64,000 nucleotides of DNA from JACSRF01 sp964504445 (GTDB taxonomy: Bacteria; Chloroflexota; Anaerolineae; Promineifilales; Promineifilaceae), in contig CAZDEO010000019.1 in assembly GCA_964504445.1 (NCBI GenBank), forward strand, positions 8,427-72,426. The letters are read 5' to 3'. The position numbers and the translations under genes were made by a program. The notes beneath the pieces are model-generated. The model did no database searches. It saw only the letters and a program-made list of their open reading frames with translations, and was not told where the DNA came from. Positions 9,024 to 17,400 of this stretch are shown piece after piece (position 1 is the stretch's first letter; every line of letters starts with the position of its first letter).

Positions 9024-11708
9024 ATGAACTGGAAGCGCATCATCCTCAGCCTCATCATTCTGGCTGCGCTGGTTGGGGGAGGTTATTGGGCCTACCTGCA
9101 ATTTTTGGCTCCAGAGGAAGACCCGGCTCCAGCAGCCGTAAATGGGAACGACATTGCCATAGACACTGGCGTTGATGCCGTATCTGCCGAAGCGCAGGTT
9201 GTGCCCGCCAGCTATGCCCTGCTGGCCTTTGAGCTGGGCGGGCCAGTAGTAGAAATTTTAGTAAATGAGGGTGACAGCGTACGGGCGGGTGATCCGCTAC
9301 TGCGGCTGGATAGCCGGGATCAGGAAATTGTGCTGCGCCAGGCGGAAACGGCCGTACTCCAGGCCCAGGCCAATCTGGCCGCCGCCCGCACCGGCAAAGC
9401 TGCCGCCGAAGTAGGGTTAGAAGCAGCGCAAACGGCCGTAGCCGCTGCCGAGGCAGAACTGGCCCTCCTCACCGCCGATCCCACTCCTGCACAAATTGCC
9501 CTGCAAGAAGCCCGGGTTGCGGCGGCCGAAGCCGGCATTCGGCAGGCCAGCGGAAACCAGGCTGTGGTACTAGAAGGGGCCAGCAGCGCCGAAATTGGCG
9601 TGGCCGAAGCAGAATTAGCCGCCGCTCAAGCCAATCTGGTGGCCGCCCGCTTACAGTTTGAGCCGCTAACCCAAAATGAAGACGCCACCACCGAAGCGCG
9701 AGAGCAGGCGCAACTGCGCCTAAATGCAGCCATAGCCGGGGTGGAAGCAGCCCAGGCCCGGCTGGATGACTTGCGTGCCGGAGCCAGCAGCGCCGAGCGA
9801 CGGGCTGCTTCGGGCGCTGTGGGCGCATCGGCTGGGCAGCGGGATGCTGCCGCCGCCCAGCTCGATCTGCTATTGGCTGGGGCGCGCCCGGAGGCCATTG
9901 CCGTTGCCGAAGCCAATTTAGAGCAAGCCCGTAGCACCATTGCGGAGGCAGAATTGGGCGTACAACAAGCGGAAACGGCCGTCATCCAGGCGGAAGCAGG
10001 GGTGACAGAAGCGGAAACGGCCGTGCAGCAAGCCCAGGCCTTACTGGCAAAAATGACCCTCACCGCCCCCTTCACCGGCATGGTTGCCGACATTTCTACG
10101 GCCGTGGGCGAAGTTGCGGCAGCAGGCCAGCCTGTACTCACCCTGGCCGATTTCAGCGCCTGGCACGTTGAAACCACCGACCTCACCGAACTAAGCGTGG
10201 TCGCCATCAAGGTTGGCGATCCCGTCGAATTCAGTATTGATGCCTTCCCCGGGCAAAGGCTGGCTGGCCAGGTCACCAACATAGCCCCCACCTCCACGCT
10301 AACCCGCGGTGACGTAACCTACGCCGTAACCATCACCCCGGAAAACACCAGCCTGCCCCTGCGCTGGGGGATGACGGCCTTTGTGACCATTGGCGTTGGG
10401 GGGGCAACGGCCGTGGCCGCAGAGCCCGTAACCCAATCCACAGACTTCCCCAACACCATCTTCGCTGAAGGCGTGCTAGAACCCCTGGAGAGCATCGCCC
10501 TGGCCTTCCAAACGGGGGGACGCGTCAACCAAATCCTCGTCAATGAAGGCGACAACGTGCAGGCAGGCGATATCCTGGTGCAGCTAGACACGACGGATGC
10601 CAACATTGTCTTGCAGCAAGCCCAGGCACACCTAACCCGCGCCGAAGCTGGTCTGGCTGCGGCCCAGGCCCAACTACAACTCGCCCAATCCAGCGTCAGA
10701 ACTGCCCAAGAGCGGGTGTCTGTCGCCGAAGCCCAGCTAGCCCTGGTGCAATCTGGTCCACTGCCCGCTGAAATTGCCGCCGCCCAGGCCAATATTGCCG
10801 CCGCCCAGGCTAGTGTAACCCAGGCGGCCGGCAGTCGGGACGCCACCCTGGATATTGCCACCGCTCCCGCCATTCGGGCTGCCCAGGCTAACGTGGCGGC
10901 CGCCACCGCTGATCGTCGTGCCGTTGAGGAACAATACGAAGACATACTCGCCGCCTGCTTCGACACCCCAAATGGGGAGGTGTGCCCCCTTTATGGCCCC
11001 GTTGAAGAAGCTACTCGCGCCCAACTGGAAGCGGCCCGCCAGGGGGAAGCTGCAGCGCAAGCTGCTTTAGACCAGTTATTGGCCGGGCCAACGGCCGCCC
11101 AGCAAAATGCGGCCAGCGGGGCAGTAGCTGTGGCACTAGCTCGGCAGGCCATTGCCGAAGCGCAGTTGGCTTTGCTGCAGGCCGGGGCAACGGATGAGCA
11201 AGTGGCCCAGGCGGCTGTGGGGGTTCGGCAAGCGCAGGTTGGCGTCTCCCAGGCGGAAGTAGCGGTACAAGAAGCGGAAACGGCCGTGGCCCTGGCCCAG
11301 GCTCAACTTGCCGCCGCCCAGGTTGCCGTAGATGCCGCCCAGCTCGACCTGGACCGCCTCACCCTGACGGCGCCCTATGCCGGGGTCATTGGCGAACTCA
11401 ACGTCAGAATTGGTGAAATCGTTGGCCCGGAGATGGTTGTAACTGTCTTAGCCGATCAAAGTAGCTGGCAAGTATCTACCACGGATCTCACTGAACTAGA
11501 TGTGGCGCAGATCGAAATCGGCTCCACTGCCGAGATCACCCTCGAGGCAATTCCCGATGCCACGATTGCCGGGCAAGTTATGCAGGTGGCCCTTGTACCT
11601 GGCTTTTATCAGGGTGACGTGGTTTATATGGTGGCTGTACGTCTGGAGCCTGCCCCCAATCTGCCCCTGAGATGGGGCATGACTAGCTTCGTTAGTTTCA
11701 GCAACTAA
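9024..11708 (+). CDS. double-length HlyD-like membrane fusion protein
   Basis: An 894-residue adaptor beginning with a membrane anchor (residues 5-28). It contains two complete HlyD/MacA-like modules. Copy 1 (about 50-470) has a lipoyl half ('VVEILVNEGDSVRAGDPLLRLDS'), an Ala/Gln/Glu-rich coiled coil, a returning lipoyl half ('LTAPFTGMVADI') and a beta-barrel ending in 'LPLRWGMTAFVTI'. Copy 2 (about 480-894) repeats the same order ('VNQILVNEGDNVQAG', 'LTAPYAGVIGEL', 'LPLRWGMTSFVSF'). Normal adaptors have one module of 350-450 residues. The ATG at 9024 has GGGAGA at a good distance; an upstream in-frame ATG at 9003 lacks this. Acts with the FtsX permease and ATPase. Confidence 0.85.
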   Translation: MNWKRIILSLIILAALVGGGYWAYLQFLAPEEDPAPAAVNGNDIAIDTGVDAVSAEAQVVPASYALLAFELGGPVVEILVNEGDSVRAGDPLLRLDSRDQEIVLRQAETAVLQAQANLAAARTGKAAAEVGLEAAQTAVAAAEAELALLTADPTPAQIALQEARVAAAEAGIRQASGNQAVVLEGASSAEIGVAEAELAAAQANLVAARLQFEPLTQNEDATTEAREQAQLRLNAAIAGVEAAQARLDDLRAGASSAERRAASGAVGASAGQRDAAAAQLDLLLAGARPEAIAVAEANLEQARSTIAEAELGVQQAETAVIQAEAGVTEAETAVQQAQALLAKMTLTAPFTGMVADISTAVGEVAAAGQPVLTLADFSAWHVETTDLTELSVVAIKVGDPVEFSIDAFPGQRLAGQVTNIAPTSTLTRGDVTYAVTITPENTSLPLRWGMTAFVTIGVGGATAVAAEPVTQSTDFPNTIFAEGVLEPLESIALAFQTGGRVNQILVNEGDNVQAGDILVQLDTTDANIVLQQAQAHLTRAEAGLAAAQAQLQLAQSSVRTAQERVSVAEAQLALVQSGPLPAEIAAAQANIAAAQASVTQAAGSRDATLDIATAPAIRAAQANVAAATADRRAVEEQYEDILAACFDTPNGEVCPLYGPVEEATRAQLEAARQGEAAAQAALDQLLAGPTAAQQNAASGAVAVALARQAIAEAQLALLQAGATDEQVAQAAVGVRQAQVGVSQAEVAVQEAETAVALAQAQLAAAQVAVDAAQLDLDRLTLTAPYAGVIGELNVRIGEIVGPEMVVTVLADQSSWQVSTTDLTELDVAQIEIGSTAEITLEAIPDATIAGQVMQVALVPGFYQGDVVYMVAVRLEPAPNLPLRWGMTSFVSFSN

Positions 11709-11733
11709 TATTTCGTTTTTACCTGCACCTTTT

Positions 11734-11772
11734 AAGAACAAGAGCCTATGTTTTTCCCTGGCTCTTGTTCTT
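11734..11772 (+). terminator. strong hairpin ending the ABC export operon
   Basis: Perfect 13-bp arms, AAGAACAAGAGCC at 11734-11746 and GGCTCTTGTTCTT at 11760-11772, with a 13-base loop containing five T. It is 26 bp after the adaptor stop. The following bases are not T-rich, so termination efficiency is uncertain, but stem and position are convincing. Confidence 0.7.
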
Positions 11773-11813
11773 GTTGCCCCCCACACATCTCCCTCTCGCC
11801 CCCTCCTGTGCTT

Positions 11814-11829
11814 CGTGACATTTGTCACG
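11814..11829. promoter_or_regulatory. perfect CRP/CooA-type palindrome upstream of the CODH/ACS operon
   Basis: CGTGACATTTGTCACG is a perfect inverted repeat apart from the central two bases; it has the CRP-superfamily layout xGTGA-N6-TCACx. Its centre (11821.5) lies about 167 bp before the first operon ATG and upstream of a TTGACC/GATAAT promoter candidate, which would place it near -70, a class I activator position. CooA, a CO-sensing CRP-family protein, uses a related TGTCA-N6-CGACA site, so CO or redox control is an attractive inference. No CRP-family gene is in the window. Confidence 0.55.
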
Positions 11830-11851
11830 TCAAAAAGCGTGTAATCATCAC

Positions 11852-11883
11852 TTGACCATACCTCCTATTTCTTAAATGATAAT
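11852..11883 (+). promoter_or_regulatory. putative promoter of the Wood-Ljungdahl operon
   Basis: TTGACC at 11852-11857 and GATAAT at 11878-11883 resemble sigma-70 -35 and -10 boxes, but the spacer is 20 bp, longer than ideal. This fits a promoter that needs an activator at the palindrome upstream. The leader of about 100 bases to the first ATG is short of clear structure. Confidence 0.35.
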
Positions 11884-11987
11884 GAGGAGTTAGAGTGATC
11901 ATTTTTGTGCCGGTTATGCCGGTTTTAACAACAAATGGGCGAGGCAAAAGTCTTCGCCTGTTGTGTTTTAGAAGAGGTGGTATGCAT

Positions 11988-12398
11988 ATGGAGACTTATG
12001 CCCTGGATGTTCCCACGATGTTCGGAGATCATCACGTCATTGCCGTGCGTGAACTCTTGTTGAAGCTACCTGGTATTAGTGACGTATATGCCAGCAGCAG
12101 TTTTCATCTGGTAGAAGTACGATATGACCCCGAGAAACTTTCCCCAGAAGTGATCAAAAAAAAACTGGAAGACGCAGGTTATTTGGGCGAGCTATCAACT
12201 CCGGCGGAGACCAGTGTTCCCGCAACGGAGAAACAGGCTGACCAGCCCAAATTCTTTCGCCACACGGCCGCTTATGCCCAAACGGGGCAAACGGTTAGTT
12301 TTGCGCAAAAGCTGCCCACGGCCGCACGGCCGTTATGGCCTTGCCCTGGCATGGGGCCAGTGAAAGCATTCAAAGAAGAGGAGGTAACTCATGGCTAA
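11988..12398 (+). CDS. HMA-like domain protein lacking CxxC, first gene of the CODH/ACS operon
   Basis: A 136-residue protein. Residues 1-68 have the fold pattern of a heavy-metal-associated (HMA) domain: 'VIAVRELLLKLPGISDVYASSSFHLVEVRYDPEKLSPEVIKKKLEDAGY' is typical in order and spacing. The metal-binding loop, normally GMTCxxC, reads 'VPTMFGDHH', with no cysteine and two histidines. The C-terminal half is low in structure and ends with 'LWPCPGMGPVK'. The ATG at 11988 has GAGGTGG seven bases upstream. Its stop overlaps the cooS start by eight bases, so the two are translationally coupled. A metal-trafficking or assembly role for the nickel enzymes is plausible but inferred. Confidence 0.6.
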   Translation: METYALDVPTMFGDHHVIAVRELLLKLPGISDVYASSSFHLVEVRYDPEKLSPEVIKKKLEDAGYLGELSTPAETSVPATEKQADQPKFFRHTAAYAQTGQTVSFAQKLPTAARPLWPCPGMGPVKAFKEEEVTHG

Positions 12399-14406
12399 AA
12401 AGAAACGGGACATAGAAGAATACAGCATTGACCCGGCTGCCCAGCAAATGCTCATCCGCGCTGAAGAGATTGGCGTGGGTACGGCCTTTACGCGAGCAGA
12501 CGACATGACGGCCTGCAACATTGGTTCGGCGGGCATGTGCTGCAAAATTTGCGGCATGGGGCCGTGCCGCCTGACCAAGGATGGGCAAACGGGCGTTTGT
12601 GGGGCCACCATTGATACCATCCAGGCGCGCAACCTGATTCGGGCCATCTCTGCAGGGGCTGCCGCTCATTCTGATCACGGCCGTGATATGGCCTTCATTC
12701 TCAAAGCTGCTGCCAACGGCGAAGCGGAAGGGTACGTCATCCGCGATGTTGCCAAGCTGCGCAACGTAGCCGCTTACTACAACATTCCCATCGAAGGACG
12801 CGCTCCGGAAGAAATTGCCAATGACCTGGCCGACTTGTACATTGCCCAATTCGGGCAACAAAAGGGCGAAATTGCGCTGCTGAAGCGCGCCCCAGCCAAA
12901 CGACAAAAGGTATGGCAAGAAACGGGCGTCGTGCCGCGCGGCGTAGACCGGGAAGTGGTGGAAGCCCTACACCGCACCCACATCGGCGACGACCAGGACC
13001 CGGAGCATATTCTGCAACATGCCGTGCGCACGGCTCTGGCCGATGGCTGGGGCGGCAGCCTGATCGCCACCGACATCTCCGACATTCTCTTCGGCACCCC
13101 GGCCCCCATTTTAGGACAGGCCAACCTGGGCGTGCTGAAAGAGGACATGGTGAATGTAGTGGTCCACGGCCATGAACCAACCCTCAGCGAGATGATTGTG
13201 GCGGCTTCGCAGGCGCCAGACATCATCGAATACGCCAAAAAAGCCGGGGCAAAGGGGGTCAACCTTTCCGGCATTTGCTGTACGGCCAACGAGATTTTGA
13301 TGCGCCAGGGTATTCCTGCTGCTGGCAACTTCTTGCAGCAAGAACTGGCTATTCTTACCGGCGCGGTGGAAGCAATGGTGGTAGACGTGCAGTGCATTAT
13401 GCAGGCACTGGTAGGATTGGCGGAAAATTTCCACACCAAAATTATTACCACCTCCCCGAAAGTTAAAATAAAGGGCGCTACCCACATCCAGTTTGACGAA
13501 CACAAAGCGCTGACCATTGCCAAAGAGATTTTGCGCGCAGCCATTGACAATTTTCAGAATCGCGGGGAGACAAAAATCCCTGACGTGCGCGAGGATTTGA
13601 TTCCCGGTTTTTCCCACGAATACATTAATTACATGCTGGGGGGCAGCTACCGCGCCTCGTTCCGACCGCTGAATGATGCCATTATGAACGGCCGTATCCG
13701 CGGCGTGGCGGCTATCGTGGGCTGCAACAACCCCCGCACCCAGCACGACTACCTGCACACCTACGTCACCCGCGAACTGTTGAAGCAAGACGTGTTGGTG
13801 GTGGAGACGGGCTGCGGGGCTATTGCCAGCGCCAAGCTCGGCTTGCTGCTGGGCGAAGCGGGGCTAGACAAAGTTGGCCCCGGCCTGCGCGAAGTGTGCG
13901 AAGCCGTTGGTATTCCACCGGTGCTGCATATGGGTTCTTGCGTAGACAACACCCGTATTCTCACCGTGCTGACGCAAATGGTAGAAGACGGCGGGTTGGG
14001 CGACGACATTGACCAGATTCCAGCCGTTGGCCTGGCCCCGGAATGGATGAGCGAAAAGGCGCTCTCTATTGGCACCTACTGCGTTGCATCCGGCGCATAC
14101 GTCATCTTCGGCGGGTCCTCGCCCGTCAGCGGCATGCCCGACCGCGTGGCAGACAGTGACGAGGTAGCGCACTTCATCAGCCAGGGTTGGGAGAAACTGT
14201 ACGGGGGCAAAATGGAGTTTATTCCTGACCCCGACGACATGATTGCCAAAACCCTGGCACACATTGACAAGAAACGCGCTGATCTGGGCTTGCCCGTTTA
14301 TGATCCGCAAAAGTTCGGTCAGAGCGGCGACACGCGTATGTTAGCACTAGAAGATTTGCCTTTCCTTCAGCGGCGCGAGGCGTTGTACGGGGTGGCAGCA
14401 GATTGA
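12391..14406 (+). CDS. cooS/acsA: Ni-Fe-S carbon monoxide dehydrogenase catalytic subunit
   Basis: A 671-residue enzyme that interconverts CO and CO2. Cysteines 42, 50, 51, 54, 59 and 70 form the N-terminal cluster-binding region (CCKICGMGPC...GVCGA). C-cluster ligands are present in order: the His in 'HGHEPTLSEM', Cys in 'NLSGICCTANE', 'GCNNPRTQHD', 'ETGCGAIASAK', 'HMGSCVDNTR' and 'GTYCVASGAY'. Length and motifs match the CooS/AcsA family. ATG 12391 has GAGGTAA seven bases upstream, within the preceding gene. It feeds CO to the acetyl-CoA synthase encoded next. No CooF ferredoxin or hydrogenase genes are adjacent, which favours a CODH/ACS role over a CO-dependent hydrogenase. Confidence 0.96.
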   Translation: MAKKKRDIEEYSIDPAAQQMLIRAEEIGVGTAFTRADDMTACNIGSAGMCCKICGMGPCRLTKDGQTGVCGATIDTIQARNLIRAISAGAAAHSDHGRDMAFILKAAANGEAEGYVIRDVAKLRNVAAYYNIPIEGRAPEEIANDLADLYIAQFGQQKGEIALLKRAPAKRQKVWQETGVVPRGVDREVVEALHRTHIGDDQDPEHILQHAVRTALADGWGGSLIATDISDILFGTPAPILGQANLGVLKEDMVNVVVHGHEPTLSEMIVAASQAPDIIEYAKKAGAKGVNLSGICCTANEILMRQGIPAAGNFLQQELAILTGAVEAMVVDVQCIMQALVGLAENFHTKIITTSPKVKIKGATHIQFDEHKALTIAKEILRAAIDNFQNRGETKIPDVREDLIPGFSHEYINYMLGGSYRASFRPLNDAIMNGRIRGVAAIVGCNNPRTQHDYLHTYVTRELLKQDVLVVETGCGAIASAKLGLLLGEAGLDKVGPGLREVCEAVGIPPVLHMGSCVDNTRILTVLTQMVEDGGLGDDIDQIPAVGLAPEWMSEKALSIGTYCVASGAYVIFGGSSPVSGMPDRVADSDEVAHFISQGWEKLYGGKMEFIPDPDDMIAKTLAHIDKKRADLGLPVYDPQKFGQSGDTRMLALEDLPFLQRREALYGVAAD

Positions 14407-14476
14407 TACGTGATCCGTGAACCGTGAGCCGTAACCCGCGAACCAATTACGGATTACGAATAGCGGATTACAGACA
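14407..14476 (+). repeat. degenerate short-word repeat between cooS and acsB
   Basis: Built of overlapping words ACCGTGA, CCGTAA and CGGATTACG, with complementary words able to pair. The same word family occurs at 18377-18455 and 25102-25149. The Shine-Dalgarno of acsB begins right after it. Confidence 0.6.
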
Positions 14477-14488
14477 ATGGAGGAAATT

Positions 14489-17400
14489 ATGTCTCGATAC
14501 ATTGCGACAAGGGCGATCCGTGGAGCCAATGCCCTGGTAGCAGAAGCAGAAGCGATGCTGAATAAGGCGCTACGCGAGAAAGGGCCAGACACATCGGTTG
14601 CTTTTCCCAATACTGCATACTACTTGCCATTGATTTACGGCATGACAGGAGAAAAGGTAGAAACTCTGGGCGAACTGCGCCCGGCGTTGGCTCACGCTAA
14701 AGAATTACTACACCCGGTGCCCTCCCAAAAGCACTGGACGCCCTACCTGGGCGAAACGCTGGATAGTGGCATGTCCACATTGATTGCCGCGGAAGTGATT
14801 GAAGCGGTACGCTTTGTCTATGGCTTGCAGCCAGAGCCGATGCCTGGTTTTGAGCTGGCAGGGGGTACATCCTATGGCGGCAACGGCAACGGGGCGGTTG
14901 GTCATTTGAATGGCCCCATTGACGACATTCAACTGCGCTCCTGGGGCATTCAGTTGGTAGACGGCCGTATGCCCGGGTTTGCCGCCATTGTGGGCTGCGC
15001 CAAGTCCAACGAGGTAGCCGTGAAGCTGGTGCGCGAACTGCAAAAGCGCAACATTCTCACCTTTTTGTCGGGCAACGTCAACGGCCGTTCCATCATCCAC
15101 CAGCTCCACGAAGAAGGGGTCGAACTGGGCTACGACACCTACACCGTCCCCTTCGGCACCGATACCCTCAGCGCCATCTACGCCCTGGGCTTTGCCACCC
15201 GCTCCGCCCTCACCTTTGGCGGCCTCAAAGCGGGCCAGGCGCGGGACATTTTGCTCTACAACCGCGAGCGCGTCTTCGCCTTTGTGCTGGCCCTGGGCGA
15301 AGTGGACGACCTGAAATATGCCGCCGCCGCTGGCGCCATCAACTTCGGCTTCCCCGTCATCGCCGACACCGTCATTCCCGAAATCTTGCCCACCGGTGTT
15401 ACCCAATATGAACACGTCGTCTCCATGCCCTGGAACGAAATTAAAGGGGCAGACGACATGGAACGAGCCGAAAGACTGGTCCAAAAATGCATCGAAATCC
15501 GCGGCGTCAAAATTAAGCTGGCCGAAGTACCCGTGCCCGTGCCCTATGGCTCCGCTTTTGAAGGAGAAGTAGTACGCAAGAACGACATGCGCGTGGAATT
15601 TGGCGGCAAAAACTCCCGCTGTTTCGAGTACCTGCACATGGCCGACATGGACAAAGTGACCGACGGCAAAATTGAGGTTATTGGCCCCGACTTTAGCGAC
15701 GTGCCCGATAAAGGGTCTATGGATTTGGGCATTGTCGTTGAGGTAGCCGGACGGCAAATGCAGAAAGATTTCGAGCCGGTGCTAGAGCGGCAAATCCACT
15801 ACTTCATCAATGGTGCGTCGGGCATTCAACACATTGGGCAGCGCGACATTACCTGGATTCGGATTGCCAGCAGCGCCACGGATAAAGGCTTTAACCTGGA
15901 ACACTTTGGCAAAATTTTACACGCCCGCTTCCACGCCGACTTTGGCGCCATTGTAGACAAGGTGCAGGTGACCATTTACACCGAGCCGGACCAAGTGGCC
16001 CAATGGCTGGAAAATGCACGAGAGGCGTATAACTTCCGCAACCAGCGGCTGGCAGATTTGACGGACACGGCCGTTAACGAATTCTACTCTTGCACCCTTT
16101 GCCAGAGCTTTGCCCCCGACCACGTCTGCATCGTCAGCCCAGAGCGGCTGGGGCTGTGCGGCGCCTACAACTGGTTGGATTGCAAGGCCAGCTACAGCAT
16201 CAACCCCACCGGCCCCAACCAGCCCATCAAGCTGGGTAAACTACTGGACCCGGAAATGGGGTATTGGAGCGGCACCCTCGATTACGCCAAAGTTGGGTCC
16301 CATGGGGCCATCGAAGAAGTCTCTATGTACTCCATCATGGAAAACCCTATGACGGCGTGCGGCTGTTTTGAATGTATCGTCATGTACATCCCCGAAGTGG
16401 AGGGCGTCATGGTGGTCAGCCGCGAGGACATCGGCATGACCCCCGCGGGTATGAAGTTTAGCACCCTGGCGGGCATGGCGGGCGGCGGCGTGCAGACGCC
16501 CGGCGTCATGGGTGTGGGCAAATATTACCTGCTCAGCCCCAAATTTATTTCCGCTGACGGCGGCTTTAAGCGCATCGTGTGGCTCAGCCGCAATCTGAAG
16601 GAGAGTATGGGAGAGGAATTGCGCGCCGTTGCCGAACGCGAAGGCATCCCTGACCTAATTGAACGCATTGCAGATAGTGGCTCCGTAACCACCGTGGAAG
16701 AGCTAGAAACATGGATTAAAGAAAAGAATCACCCGGTGCTGGAGATGGGCAGCATGGTTCCAGCAGCACGAGAGCGGGCCATGCCCGAACCAGACCGAGA
16801 TGAAGAGGTGATGATGCAGGCAACGGCCGTGGTCGAAGCCACTATGCAGAAAGAGAAAACCGCCAAGAGCGCGGAGGTCGCCAAGGCAGAACCAGGGGAG
16901 GAAGCGGCAGCGGTCGTCGAACCGCCACCCGCGCCCGAACCAGAACCCGAACCGGTGAAGGCCGAAGGACCACCCGTCGTAGCAGAAACAAAACCGACGC
17001 CTAAACCGGCGCCAAGCCCTGGGTTCCAATCTCCAGCCTCCGCCGCGCCGCAATCGCCGGCTGATTTGCTTGCCGCGGCGCAAGAGGCTGCGCTGCGGCA
17101 AGCCCAGGCGTTGCAGCAAGCGGCCCAAGAAGCGCTGCACCAAGCAGAATTGTTGGGGCAGGCGCGGGCAGCCCAGCCCAGCAGCCCGGCCGAAGCGGTA
17201 GACACCCTGCGGCAGGCGCTGCAAGCAGCGCTAAGCGCATTGGGCGGCGCGCCCGTAGCGCCACCGCCAGTTGCGCCTCCACCACCCGTTGCCAAAATGC
17301 CGGAACCGGTGGTTGCAAAGCCACCAGAGCCAGTAGCAACGCCAGTTGCCCCGCCGGTGGAAGCCAAACCAACCCCACCACCTGCGCCGAAGAAGGCGTT

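Noticed and set aside
9626..10966. Long minus-strand frames opposite the adaptor gene
   Set aside because: Ala/Ser-rich complements of the Ala-rich coiled-coil codons; no start signals or motifs.
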